A stretch of 21,767 bases of DNA from Micrococcales bacterium UBA2465 (GCA_002342255.1 DDPP01000096.1:1-21767); one strand, 5' to 3'; positions 7,008-15,351 are shown, numbered from the stretch's first letter. Translations and numbers: made by a program. Notes: generated from the sequence alone by a model not told the origin.

Positions 7008-8009
7008 ATGGATGAAATCGATTCCAAAGAATACGAAATAGGCAAACCAGAACGCCTATTCCAGCTAACTACGCTGTTGCTTTCTTCTACCAAAGGTTTT
7101 ACCAAGGGAGAGATCCTTCGACTGATCCCTGCCTACGCCAAAGAGTTTAGGGAAGGGGACAAGAATGAATCGCTCAATCGAAAATTCGAAAGAGATAAGG
7201 CAACCCTCGATCACACCGGAATCAAGATTGACACTTTTATCCCGCCTCACGAAGGGGAAAACAATCAGACCACGCTCTATATAATTCGACCCGATACCTT
7301 CCACTGGCCTAAAGATCTGAAACTAACCAGTAGGCAACAAGCGTTACTCAAACTAGCGGCTGAGGCCTGGGCTGGTGGTTCGTTATCTGGCCCAGCCAAC
7401 AAAGCGGTTACCAAACTCAAGGCACTGGGTGTAGTTGGTGGAGATTCAGACATTGTTGGCATCGCCCCAAGAATTAGCAACCATGAGGCGAGTTTCAAAG
7501 ACCTAAATAATGCAATTTCAGACAAGCAAGTAGTTCAATTTGAATACCGAAACCCTAAAACCAACGAAATCTTAACTAGAACTGTTCACCCTTGGCTACT
7601 CAAACGGATCTCGGGACAGTGGTTGGTCGTCGGACACTGCGAACTTCGCGGAACCACTCGAAACTTTATGCTCAGGCGTATCGTCAGCAGCGTAACCAAA
7701 AAATCTGCCACCGAATACATTGCACCTACACCTGAAGTTCTCGAGCAGGCGACAAGGGAACTAGAAGATCTGGCACAAAACCAAATTGCCATCTTGAAAA
7801 TCAAGCCAAACACCGAGGCCTGGTTTCACTTTGAAATGGATTTAGCTGCAAACAGCAATGCTGGAAAAGTGGAGATTCACTACCATGACATCTACGTGTT
7901 AGCGGAGGAGATTAGAGAATACGCCGACCAAATTCAGGTGGTAAAGCCTGAGGCATTGACCCAATTGGTTCGGGCTGGTTTCGAGAGAGTGGCGAACCTT
8001 CATGGCTGA
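7008..8009 (+). CDS. pafB: PafB, HTH-WYL transcriptional regulator of the DNA-damage response
   Basis: PafB with PafC forms the activator of the RecA/LexA-independent DNA-damage regulon in actinobacteria. This 333-residue protein has an N-terminal winged helix-turn-helix (PERLFQLTTLLLSSTKGFTKGEIL), a middle helical linker, a WYL domain at roughly residues 165-225 (VVQFEYRN, HPWLLKRISGQWLVVGH, RNFMLRRI), and a C-terminal WCX-like segment. The WYL region is thought to sense a ligand, later work pointing to single-stranded DNA. It starts 10 bases after the FKBP stop and overlaps pafC by eight bases, so both subunits are made together. The gene name comes from its usual partner pafA, but no Pup-proteasome gene is present in this window. 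Confidence 0.94.
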   Translation: MDEIDSKEYEIGKPERLFQLTTLLLSSTKGFTKGEILRLIPAYAKEFREGDKNESLNRKFERDKATLDHTGIKIDTFIPPHEGENNQTTLYIIRPDTFHWPKDLKLTSRQQALLKLAAEAWAGGSLSGPANKAVTKLKALGVVGGDSDIVGIAPRISNHEASFKDLNNAISDKQVVQFEYRNPKTNEILTRTVHPWLLKRISGQWLVVGHCELRGTTRNFMLRRIVSSVTKKSATEYIAPTPEVLEQATRELEDLAQNQIAILKIKPNTEAWFHFEMDLAANSNAGKVEIHYHDIYVLAEEIREYADQIQVVKPEALTQLVRAGFERVANLHG

Positions 8010-8997
8010 TCGTAAACTCAAAGACTCAGACCGCTTCAACCTCATGTTGGCGTTGACCGGATTGCTGTTTGACCAGGACGAATATCACATCGATGAGCTC
8101 GTGAAACACTTCGATGTTCCAAAAGAAGAAATTATCAAGGCAGTAAAACACATTGGTTACACAGAGCTAATAAACATTTATGATCGAGCTCCGTATCAAG
8201 TTGACTACGACGAACTCAATGATGGCATTGTCTCAATCAGGTTTGACTCAGACGATACCTTAACCGAAGTTCCTCGGCTATCGGCCAGGCAGGCCTCAGC
8301 AATCGGAGCAGGACTTGTTTACCTATCCTCGCTACCGGGGTTAGCTGAAGTTGGCGAAATCGAAGAGCTGCAGAAAATTCTTGCCAGCGGCATTGTTCGA
8401 GGCGACTCGGGCATTGAGCTCGAAATCGTGCCTGGCTCGGCTGATGCCGCTTTAGTAGTTTTACGTGAAGCGGTGACCAGAGCATTGTGCATTAGTTGTG
8501 ATTATCTAAGCCTCAAAGGTGAAACAAAAATAGGCCGAATAATTGAACCTCGTAGATTAGAAACAGCTGGGCAATTTATTTACCTTAGAGGTTGGTGCCC
8601 AGAAGCCAAAAGCATCAGAGCATTCCGAATTGACCGAATGAGAAATGCTAAATTACTCGAGGACAGGCCAATTAGTGAACAAGCTAAACATGCAGAACTC
8701 ATCGCTGAGCTTTACACCCCAACTGAGAACGACGTCGAGGTGACAATTGAAGTTGAGCCAGAGGCATACGGGTTGATTTTCGACTTCAGACCTAGTGAAG
8801 AACCAATCGCTATTGACAAATTCACTAAACAATTCAAAGTCTTAGTAGGCGACCTAAGTTACTTGGGTCGAATAATTTCTAGATTTGGCGGAGCCGCAAG
8901 AGTGGTGGCACCACAAGCTGCCAAGGATGCTGTCCGAGACTTTGCTCTTCGAGCCCTAGAAGGCGAGAAGACCAGAACCCCTAAGGATGCCGAATAA
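8002..8997 (+). CDS. pafC: PafC, HTH-WYL partner of PafB
   Basis: The 331-residue product is a paralogue of PafB with nearly the same length. It has an N-terminal DNA-binding region (RFNLMLALTGLLFDQDEYHIDELVKHF), a WYL domain at about residues 155-215 (CISCDYLSLKGETKIGRIIEPRRL, FIYLRGWCP, RAFRIDRM) and a C-terminal WCX domain ending with LGRIISRFGGAARVVAP. PafC normally heterodimerises with PafB (fused into one chain in some genera). The ATG overlaps the pafB stop by eight bases, and its own TAA overlaps the next ATG (TAATG). Being separate genes of full length on both sides, both subunits look intact. Confidence 0.94.
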   Translation: MADRKLKDSDRFNLMLALTGLLFDQDEYHIDELVKHFDVPKEEIIKAVKHIGYTELINIYDRAPYQVDYDELNDGIVSIRFDSDDTLTEVPRLSARQASAIGAGLVYLSSLPGLAEVGEIEELQKILASGIVRGDSGIELEIVPGSADAALVVLREAVTRALCISCDYLSLKGETKIGRIIEPRRLETAGQFIYLRGWCPEAKSIRAFRIDRMRNAKLLEDRPISEQAKHAELIAELYTPTENDVEVTIEVEPEAYGLIFDFRPSEEPIAIDKFTKQFKVLVGDLSYLGRIISRFGGAARVVAPQAAKDAVRDFALRALEGEKTRTPKDAE

Positions 8998-9227
8998 TGC
9001 TCTGGTGGCTCATCGGTTTGTGGACGCTGCTAATTCTGGGATCAATTCTCGCTCTAGTCCTTGTGCTCAGAAACCTTGGCCTCTCGGCTAAACGGTTGAG
9101 TAGGTCAATTGACCCGATAAACCAAAAAGCATTGGGGCTTAAACTAGAAGTCAGTGCGCTAAAGCGCTCAAGGCTTGACCGACAGCGTAGGCTGGAATCA
9201 AGCAAATCCGCGAAAACTCGAAAGTAA
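8997..9227 (+). CDS. Small single-pass membrane protein of unknown function between pafC and tatA
   Basis: The 76-residue product has one N-terminal hydrophobic helix (about residues 2-25, LWWLIGLWTLLILGSILALV) followed by a basic, probably coiled cytoplasmic tail (KLEVSALKRSRLDRQRR) ending in many Lys, Arg and Ser. The N-terminus is uncharged and the positive tail would stay in the cytoplasm. It is coupled to pafC by a TAATG junction and lies eight bases before tatA. No domain is recognised. A short membrane protein in this position is seen in other actinobacteria from memory, but its role is unknown. Because both it and TatA have an N-terminal helix and basic tail, an accessory role in Tat translocation is conceivable but unproven. 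It lacks the TatA hinge and amphipathic helix, so it is not a second TatA or TatB. Confidence 0.8.
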   Translation: MLWWLIGLWTLLILGSILALVLVLRNLGLSAKRLSRSIDPINQKALGLKLEVSALKRSRLDRQRRLESSKSAKTRK

Positions 9228-9235
9228 GGCAAGAC

Positions 9236-9439
9236 ATGGGAAGACTATTTGAAGGTCCACACATTTGGATCATCCTACTTGTGGTTCTAATTATTTGGGG
9301 CGCTCCTAAGTTGCCAGGTTTCGCGAAGAGTCTCGGTCAGTCAATGCGAATCTTCCGTAAGGAAATGAAGCAGATGAGCGACGAGCGTGCAGAGGATAAG
9401 AAACCTGCAGCTGAGAAAGACTCTCCTAAAGACGAATAA
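9236..9439 (+). CDS. tatA: Sec-independent protein translocase subunit TatA
   Basis: TatA oligomers form the passage for folded proteins exported by the twin-arginine pathway. The 67-residue product has a short membrane helix (about residues 9-21), the hinge, an amphipathic helix (PKLPGFAKSLGQSMRIFRKEMKQM) and a charged soluble tail rich in Lys, Asp and Glu. The position usually held by the conserved Phe of the FG hinge is Trp21, followed by Gly22. The gene lies directly upstream of tatC and shares a TAATG junction with it. An AAGG eight to eleven bases upstream of ATG 9236 is a fair Shine-Dalgarno. TatB is not in this window. Confidence 0.95.
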   Translation: MGRLFEGPHIWIILLVVLIIWGAPKLPGFAKSLGQSMRIFRKEMKQMSDERAEDKKPAAEKDSPKDE

Positions 9440-10251
9440 TGGCTAAGCGCCGCAATCCCGAAAAGAAGATGAAGCTTTCGGGTCATCTTCGTGAACTTCG
9501 CAAAAGATTATTCAGGTCAGCTTATGCAATTCTGGCTGGAACAATAATTGGTTGGCTAGTTTTCGATCAGGTTTTTCAAGCACTACAAGCTCCGGTAATT
9601 GCACTTTCAAAAGAGTCTGGTGTGAACGCCACCATAAACTTTGGCTCTGTAGTTTCTGCATTTGACCTTCAGGTGCAAATTTCTTTTTTTGTTGGCTTAT
9701 TTCTCTCCAGCCCTATCTGGCTTTATCAAATTTGGTCTTTTGTAGCTCCTGCACTGCAAAAGAAAGAAAAGCGTTACACCTTAGCCTTTATCATGAGCAG
9801 CACCCCGTTTTTTCTAGGGGGTGCATATTTCGGTTGGTGGATGTTCCCAGGCTTTGTTAAATCACTCCTGTCTTTCACACCAGAAGGTTCAGCCAACGTT
9901 ATCAATGCAGCCGAATATGTCCTTTTCACAGTCCGAGTTGTATTCGTTTTCGGGTTAGCTTTTGTTCTACCTGTGATTCTTGTTCTTCTGAATGGTGTTG
10001 GAGTTATCACTGGTAAAACCATCCTGAAAGGATGGCGTCTGGCTCTGTTTATCATCGCCATCATTGGCGCTTTGGCAACACCTGTCTCTGATCCTGTTTC
10101 TATGTTCTTGATGATGATTCCGTTGATTGCCCTCTACTTCGTTGCCGCCGGTATCGCAATCGCCAACGACAAACGGAAGGCACTGCGGAACAAAAACAAT
10201 TTAGAGGGTCTTTCTATTGCCGATGAATACACTCCAGACGAAATCAGCTAA
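9439..10251 (+). CDS. tatC: Sec-independent protein translocase subunit TatC
   Basis: TatC is the six-helix membrane receptor for twin-arginine signal peptides. The 270-residue product starts with a basic cytoplasmic segment containing HLRELRKRLFRS, the conserved signal-peptide-binding block with its Glu. It has hydrophobic segments at about residues 25-45, 75-100, 112-135, 155-180, 195-212 and 214-235. The family features FVAPALQKKEKR in a cytoplasmic loop and PVSDPVSMFLMMIP near the end are both present. It is joined to tatA and to the helicase gene by TAATG overlaps. The tatA-tatC-helY order matches Mycobacterium. Confidence 0.97.
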   Translation: MAKRRNPEKKMKLSGHLRELRKRLFRSAYAILAGTIIGWLVFDQVFQALQAPVIALSKESGVNATINFGSVVSAFDLQVQISFFVGLFLSSPIWLYQIWSFVAPALQKKEKRYTLAFIMSSTPFFLGGAYFGWWMFPGFVKSLLSFTPEGSANVINAAEYVLFTVRVVFVFGLAFVLPVILVLLNGVGVITGKTILKGWRLALFIIAIIGALATPVSDPVSMFLMMIPLIALYFVAAGIAIANDKRKALRNKNNLEGLSIADEYTPDEIS

Positions 10252-12692
10252 TGAGTGAAGACTTAAGTCCTGCAGAGCGATACGCTAGGTCAAAACTAAA
10301 TCGAGTAAACCCTTCTCTAGATAGCTTCTTAAAACTACTCAAGTTTCCGCTCGACGATTTTCAGGAAAAGGCCTGCCAGGCCCTGATGCGTGGTCAAGGG
10401 GTGCTCGTGGCTGCACCAACCGGTGCGGGAAAGACAATCATCGGGGAGTTTGCCATTCACCTTGCCGACCAAAAAAACCTGAAAGTTTTTTACACAACAC
10501 CAATAAAGGCACTAAGCAATCAGAAATACGCCGAACTTGTTTCCCGATATGGAACAGACAAAGTTGGACTGCTAACCGGGGACACCAACATCAATGGTGA
10601 TGCTCAGTTTTTGGTGATGACCACTGAAGTGCTAAGAAACATGATCTACGCCAACTCAAATGCTCTGATAAACCTCGGCTATGTTGTCATGGATGAGGTT
10701 CACTACTTGGCTGACCGGTTTAGGGGAGCGGTGTGGGAAGAGGTAATTCTGCATCTGCCTAAAGATGTGAAAATAGTTTCCCTTTCAGCAACTGTTTCCA
10801 ACGCTGAGGAATTTGGGGCTTGGTTGGATGAGGTTCGCGGGGATACCGAAATAATCGTCTCGGAAACAAGACCAGTGCCACTGAATCAACACGTTTTATT
10901 TGGCGACGAACTAATTCCGCTATTCGATGAATCTGGAAATCAAAGCAGGGTAAATAGCGATTTGGTCCAGCGCCACGCCACAAAGATGCGGGCTCCAATC
11001 AATAAACCTTCTCGAGGCAGAAGGGGATTCAATGGTCTTGACCGAGGTATGGGCAGAATAGTTCGAATTTCTAAACCGGAAGTAATCGACATCTTGGACG
11101 AAGCGGATTTATTGCCGGCGATATTTTTCGTCTTCTCCAGAGCTGGCTGTGAAGCTGGTGTTCAATCAGTTCTAGCCTCGGGCATAAGACTAACCGCTCC
11201 TGAAGATAAGCAACTAATCAGAAGAATTGCTGAAGAAAAGTGTGGAACTATCCCAGATGAAGATTTAGCAGCGCTTGGTTACTTTGAATGGCTCACTGCA
11301 CTGGAGCGGGGAGTGGCAGCTCACCACGCTGGTCTGCTACCGGCATTCAAAGAAGTTGTTGAAGAGCTCTTCCTCAGAAAATTAGTGAAAGTAGTGTTTG
11401 CAACCGAGACCCTTGCCCTCGGAATCAACATGCCAGCACGAACAGTGGTACTGGAACGACTTGATAAGTTCAATGGCGAAGGCCGTGTTCAAATAACGCC
11501 CGGTGAATACACCCAACTAACTGGAAGAGCAGGACGGCGCGGAATTGATATAGAAGGTCACTCGGTGATTCAGTGGAGCGCAAACCTAGATCCAAACTAT
11601 GTTGCATCGCTTGCCTCGAAGAGAACCTACCCACTGGTCTCACCCTTCCGACCAACCTTCAACATGGCAGTCAATCTCATCGAGGCGTTTGGTGTTGAAC
11701 GTTCTAGAGAAGTTTTGGAAACTTCTTTTGCTCAATTCCAAGCAGACCGTTCGGTTGTTGGACTAGCCAGGGGGATTAGAGAAAAGCAACAATCTTTAGC
11801 AGGTTATGAAGAGTCCATTAAATGTCATCTTGGAAGTTTCACAGATTATGCCCTGATAAGAAGAAATATCAGTGACCTAGAAAAGGAAGTTGCCCAATAC
11901 GGACGAGCTTCACGGCGAAATGATCTGAGGCAAACCAAGGGAATGCGCTCACTGGAACTGAAAATTACTAACCTCAAACGTGAACTAAGGTCACATCCAT
12001 GTCATGGTTGCCCCGACCGTGAAGCTCATGCCCGATGGGCAGAACGCTGGCATAAACTGCATCGAGAAACGCAGTCGGTAATCAAACAAATCGAATCACG
12101 AACTAACCAGGTGGCCAAAACCTTTGATCGAATCACTCAAATGCTCTTGGAACTTGGGTATCTGGTTGAAGGCGAGGCTGAGGTTGAGTCGACTGATGCT
12201 GGCCGAAGGTTGTCAAAAATCTATGGAGAGAAAGATTTACTAATCGCCGAGTGTTTGGAGCGGGGTATCTGGAGTTCGGTTGACGCCTCTACACTGGCTT
12301 CAATCGCAGCAGCTCTGGTTTACGAACCCCGGCGGGACGACGAACAGTTGAATCCGAAACTCCCTAAAGGGGATTTTGCCGAAGTTTTCGATGAAACTCT
12401 GCTGATTTGGGATGAAATTCAGCGATTGGCCAAGAAGCACCAGTTACCCCTTGGCACAGACCCAGATCCGTCGATGGCTCTGCAAATGCAGCGATGGGCT
12501 TCCGGAACAAGGTTAGATAGTGTTCTAAAAGCTACTGGCATGCTAGCTGGAGACTTTATACGTTGGTCTAAACAAACCATCGATTTACTTGAGCAAATCG
12601 CTAAAATTCGTGAACCCAAGCTCTCTGATACAGCCGACGAAGCAATTGACCGCATCAAGCGAGGAATCGTTGCGTATTCCTATTACGCTTAG
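10251..12692 (+). CDS. helY: Ski2/Mtr4-like DEVH-box RNA helicase HelY
   Basis: The 813-residue protein has all helicase motifs: Walker A AAPTGAGKT (residues 54-62), PIKALSNQK (Ia), TTEV (Ib), DEVH (Asp148-His151), SLSAT (III), HHAGLLP (IV/IVa), FATETLALGINMPART (V) and QLTGRAGRRG (VI). A C-terminal helical DSHCT-type region follows. A CHGCP cluster lies near residue 585, inside a coiled insertion. Relatives unwind RNA and feed it to exonucleases; the bacterial role is probably RNA turnover or ribosome-related, though not well defined. The gene follows tatC through a TAATG junction, the same order as M. tuberculosis Rv2092c (helY). It appears somewhat shorter than mycobacterial HelY, mostly through a compact C-terminal half. 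Confidence 0.95.
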   Translation: MSEDLSPAERYARSKLNRVNPSLDSFLKLLKFPLDDFQEKACQALMRGQGVLVAAPTGAGKTIIGEFAIHLADQKNLKVFYTTPIKALSNQKYAELVSRYGTDKVGLLTGDTNINGDAQFLVMTTEVLRNMIYANSNALINLGYVVMDEVHYLADRFRGAVWEEVILHLPKDVKIVSLSATVSNAEEFGAWLDEVRGDTEIIVSETRPVPLNQHVLFGDELIPLFDESGNQSRVNSDLVQRHATKMRAPINKPSRGRRGFNGLDRGMGRIVRISKPEVIDILDEADLLPAIFFVFSRAGCEAGVQSVLASGIRLTAPEDKQLIRRIAEEKCGTIPDEDLAALGYFEWLTALERGVAAHHAGLLPAFKEVVEELFLRKLVKVVFATETLALGINMPARTVVLERLDKFNGEGRVQITPGEYTQLTGRAGRRGIDIEGHSVIQWSANLDPNYVASLASKRTYPLVSPFRPTFNMAVNLIEAFGVERSREVLETSFAQFQADRSVVGLARGIREKQQSLAGYEESIKCHLGSFTDYALIRRNISDLEKEVAQYGRASRRNDLRQTKGMRSLELKITNLKRELRSHPCHGCPDREAHARWAERWHKLHRETQSVIKQIESRTNQVAKTFDRITQMLLELGYLVEGEAEVESTDAGRRLSKIYGEKDLLIAECLERGIWSSVDASTLASIAAALVYEPRRDDEQLNPKLPKGDFAEVFDETLLIWDEIQRLAKKHQLPLGTDPDPSMALQMQRWASGTRLDSVLKATGMLAGDFIRWSKQTIDLLEQIAKIREPKLSDTADEAIDRIKRGIVAYSYYA

Positions 12693-12698
12693 ATAATC

Positions 12699-14285
12699 AT
12701 GGGAAAATTGCTGAATTGGATGCGCCATTCAGGATCCCTCTGGGGGAGAGCACTGCTTGGAGTTTTAGGCGGATTGCTTTTAGCCCTATCGTTCCCAGCC
12801 CCCAATTTCGCTCCAGGAACCTTTCTGGGACTTTTCCTTACCCTTTTAGCCATCCATAATCTTGGTTTCTTCAAAGCACTTTGGATTGGATTGCTAGCGG
12901 GATTTTCTTTCTTTGCAACAGTTTTGATCTGGCTTACGACATATCTTGGTCCTGTTCCTTGGGCAGTTTTGGCAATTGCCGAGGGATTGATCTTTGGCTT
13001 CGGCATGGCTATAACTGCCTTGGTTTGGCGTTGGCTCAGCTCATTGAAAGCAGCTTGGTGGAAAAACCCGGTTATAGCACTCTCGATTGGAGCTATCTAT
13101 ACTGGCCGAGAGTTTTTCGCTGGGCATTATCCATTCGGTGGTTTCCCTTGGGCGAGAATCGGTTTATCCCAAGTTGAAAATCCCTTAGCCAAGTGGGTTT
13201 GGGCTATCGACATCTCTGGGCTTACTTGGTTGATCGTTGCCATCGTGAGTGTGGTCACAATAAGATTCCTTGAACCACTGCCAGCCGGATCTGGTGTGCT
13301 AAATCTTTTCAAAAGGTGGGTTCCAAATTTAGTGATTTGGATCTTGGTAATCGGAATTCCTCTAACCGTTGCATTACCTCAGGCTGAAAAAACGGGAAAC
13401 CTAAAAGTTGCGGCAGTGCAAGGTAATGCCAATGCAGGATTGTTTGCTCGTAATCCACCAGGTTCGATACTTGATAAACACCTCAAGGTTGCCAAAGAAA
13501 TTATTCAATCGGGTAAAGCCAAAAATTTGGATCTGATGGTTTTCCCAGAGAACGCAGCAGATTTAGATCCGGTAACCATGGTTGAACCAAATTTGAAGAT
13601 AACTGAATTTGTGAATGAAGACTTGAAAGCACCATTGCTTTTCGGAAATAAGACTTTTCGTGGCGCGGATTTCTATAACGAAGTTGACCTCTGGGAACCG
13701 CAAAGAGGTTTGACAGATTATTACGACAAAAAGCGACCGGTGCCATTTGGCGAATATGTTCCGAATCGTTCATTCTTCATGGCTCTAGCGCCAGACATGA
13801 TCGGGTTGATTGGTTGGGATATGTCGTCAGGCACTAGAGACGGTGTATTTGACATTGGTAGTAAAGCCCGAGTCGGTTCACTGATTTGTTTTGAAGTTAC
13901 ATTCGACGACCTAACCTACGATCTAGTAGACAAAGGAGCAGCTGCGATTATGGTGCAAACCAACAGCTCGGATTTCGGTAAAAGTGAGCAGGGCGTTCAA
14001 CTTGCTGCCATCTCCAGAATGAGAGCTATACAGACCGGTCGAACAGTGGTTTCAATTTCAACCGTTGGCGTTTCTGGAATTTACGCACCAGATGGCACCA
14101 TCATTTCTGAACTACCTACATTCAAACCTGATTACATGGTGGCCAACATAGAATTGCGCAAAGACCTAACACCTGCCATGGTTTTTGGAAGATATATAGA
14201 ACCGATTGCCTTCGGTCTAACCTTGTTACTGTTGATTAGTTCCATAGTTTGGAAAATACTGACTCGAAGAAAGAAAAGAGCATGA
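12699..14285 (+). CDS. lnt: Apolipoprotein N-acyltransferase
   Basis: Lnt adds the third acyl chain to the N-terminal Cys of lipoproteins in the membrane. The 528-residue product has an N-terminal membrane region of about six hydrophobic segments (to about residue 225). A nitrilase-type catalytic domain follows, opening with LKVAAVQGNA. The triad is visible: Glu284 in FPENAAD, Lys344 in YYDKKRPVPFGEYVP and Cys397 in GSLICFEVTF. A final membrane helix lies near the C-terminus, followed by a Lys/Arg tail. The ATG is 6 bases after the helY stop. In mycobacteria this domain is fused to the polyprenyl-phosphate mannose synthase (Ppm1); here the synthase is a separate gene overlapping by an ATGA junction. 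The substrate is likely to include the FKBP lipoprotein of this same operon. Confidence 0.95.
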   Translation: MGKLLNWMRHSGSLWGRALLGVLGGLLLALSFPAPNFAPGTFLGLFLTLLAIHNLGFFKALWIGLLAGFSFFATVLIWLTTYLGPVPWAVLAIAEGLIFGFGMAITALVWRWLSSLKAAWWKNPVIALSIGAIYTGREFFAGHYPFGGFPWARIGLSQVENPLAKWVWAIDISGLTWLIVAIVSVVTIRFLEPLPAGSGVLNLFKRWVPNLVIWILVIGIPLTVALPQAEKTGNLKVAAVQGNANAGLFARNPPGSILDKHLKVAKEIIQSGKAKNLDLMVFPENAADLDPVTMVEPNLKITEFVNEDLKAPLLFGNKTFRGADFYNEVDLWEPQRGLTDYYDKKRPVPFGEYVPNRSFFMALAPDMIGLIGWDMSSGTRDGVFDIGSKARVGSLICFEVTFDDLTYDLVDKGAAAIMVQTNSSDFGKSEQGVQLAAISRMRAIQTGRTVVSISTVGVSGIYAPDGTIISELPTFKPDYMVANIELRKDLTPAMVFGRYIEPIAFGLTLLLLISSIVWKILTRRKKRA

Positions 14286-14998
14286 AAACTTTAGTGATTA
14301 TGCCGACTTATAACGAGTCAGGAAACATCGAGAAGAGTGTTGAATTACTATTTAAGTTCAACCAAGACATAGACCTCTTGATTGTTGATGACAATAGTCC
14401 CGACGGCACCGGCAGTATCGCAGAACAACTGTCCAAGCAAAGCAATAGGATCCATGTTTTGCATCGGGAAGGCAAAAGCGGCCTGGGGGCTGCATACCTT
14501 GCAGGCTTTGATTGGGGTTTTACAAAGAATTACGAGTTCCTAGTCGAAATGGATGCGGATGGTTCACATCGAGCTGAAGATCTGCCAAAACTTATAGCAT
14601 TTGCCCCAAAGAACGATTTGGTCATCGGATCGCGCTACGTTTCAGGTGGTAAAACCGTCAATTGGCCTTTCTACCGCCAATGGCTTTCGCGAGGCGGAAA
14701 CATTTACGCTCGGCTAATGCTCGGCGGGAAACTCAATGACATGACCGCTGGCTTTAGAATTTTTAGATCTGAATTTCTCAAGAAATTAGATTTGGCTGGA
14801 ATTAACGCTCGTGGCTATTCTTTCCAAATTGAGATGGCCTACCGAACAGTTCTGGCTAAAGGACGTGTTGCAGAAGTGCCAATCACTTTTGTTGAGCGTG
14901 CAGTTGGAACATCAAAAATGAGTTCAGCCATAGTGCTCGAAGCATTAATACTGATTACCAAATTTGGATTCAGAAGATTATTTCGCAGAACTAACTAG
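14282..14998 (+). CDS. GT2 polyprenyl (dolichol)-phosphate mannose synthase
   Basis: The 238-residue enzyme belongs to GT2 and should move mannose from GDP-mannose to a polyprenyl phosphate, supplying external mannosyltransferases. Family motifs present are VIMPTYNESGNI at the start, LLIVDDNSPDGTG, the metal-binding DAD in VEMDADGSH, LVIGSRYVSGG, GFRIF and GYSFQIEMAYR. No C-terminal membrane domain follows, as in the stand-alone synthases. ATG 14282 overlaps the lnt stop (ATGA); an upstream in-frame start at 14249 would prepend 11 charged residues and is rejected because the family starts at this motif. The GT2 call is firm and the mannose assignment rests on its similarity to the Ppm1 synthase domain and its coupling to lnt. 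The 3' end overlaps the convergent rbpA gene by eight bases. Confidence 0.92.
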   Translation: MKTLVIMPTYNESGNIEKSVELLFKFNQDIDLLIVDDNSPDGTGSIAEQLSKQSNRIHVLHREGKSGLGAAYLAGFDWGFTKNYEFLVEMDADGSHRAEDLPKLIAFAPKNDLVIGSRYVSGGKTVNWPFYRQWLSRGGNIYARLMLGGKLNDMTAGFRIFRSEFLKKLDLAGINARGYSFQIEMAYRTVLAKGRVAEVPITFVERAVGTSKMSSAIVLEALILITKFGFRRLFRRTN

Positions 14999-15341
14999 CG
15001 TTCTTTCTTCTTAGCTTCAGGTCTGCCAAAACTTCCTTCAGTAAAATTTCTAAATCTTCTCTGGTCCGACGCTCCAACAAAATCTCCAGATGTGTTCTAG
15101 CAACTTTTGTTTCCGGCTCGGGCTGTTCAGCTTGGCTAGGGTTTCTTAGTTTGGCCACTTGTGAACATTGTCTGCAATCCCAGTTACTGGGAACTTCCGC
15201 ATCAGCTGCAAAGATGACCGAGGTAATGTGTTGATTCGAGCAAAGATACTCTGTGGTTTGCCTAGGGGAGAGGGTCACACCTGTGGCATCTTCAAAACTT
15301 GCAGAACCCAATCTTGCCCCACGTAATGAATCGCCTGCCAT
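14991..15341 (-). CDS. rbpA: RNA polymerase-binding protein RbpA
   Basis: RbpA is the essential actinobacterial transcription factor that binds RNA polymerase and the principal sigma factor and stabilises the open promoter complex. The 116-residue product has the zinc site at Cys34, His38, Cys56 and Cys59 (YLCSNQHIT and WDCRQC), matching the family. The N-terminal tail contains GARLGSASFED, and the C-terminal sigma-interacting helix is in the LEILLERRTREDLEILLKEVL region. A strong AGGAG five bases before ATG 15341 supports the start. It converges with the mannose synthase gene; the M. tuberculosis rbpA-ppm1 pair has the same arrangement. Sixty bases separate it from the GDPD gene upstream, enough for its own promoter. 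Confidence 0.97.
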   Translation of the reverse strand: MAGDSLRGARLGSASFEDATGVTLSPRQTTEYLCSNQHITSVIFAADAEVPSNWDCRQCSQVAKLRNPSQAEQPEPETKVARTHLEILLERRTREDLEILLKEVLADLKLRRKNAS

Positions 15342-15346
15342 TTTTT

Positions 15347-15351
15347 CTCCT
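15347..15351 (-). promoter_or_regulatory. Strong Shine-Dalgarno of rbpA
   Basis: AGGAG on the minus strand is separated by five A residues from the rbpA ATG at 15341. This is the clearest Shine-Dalgarno in the window and implies a leadered mRNA for rbpA, unlike several neighbours. Confidence 0.75.
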
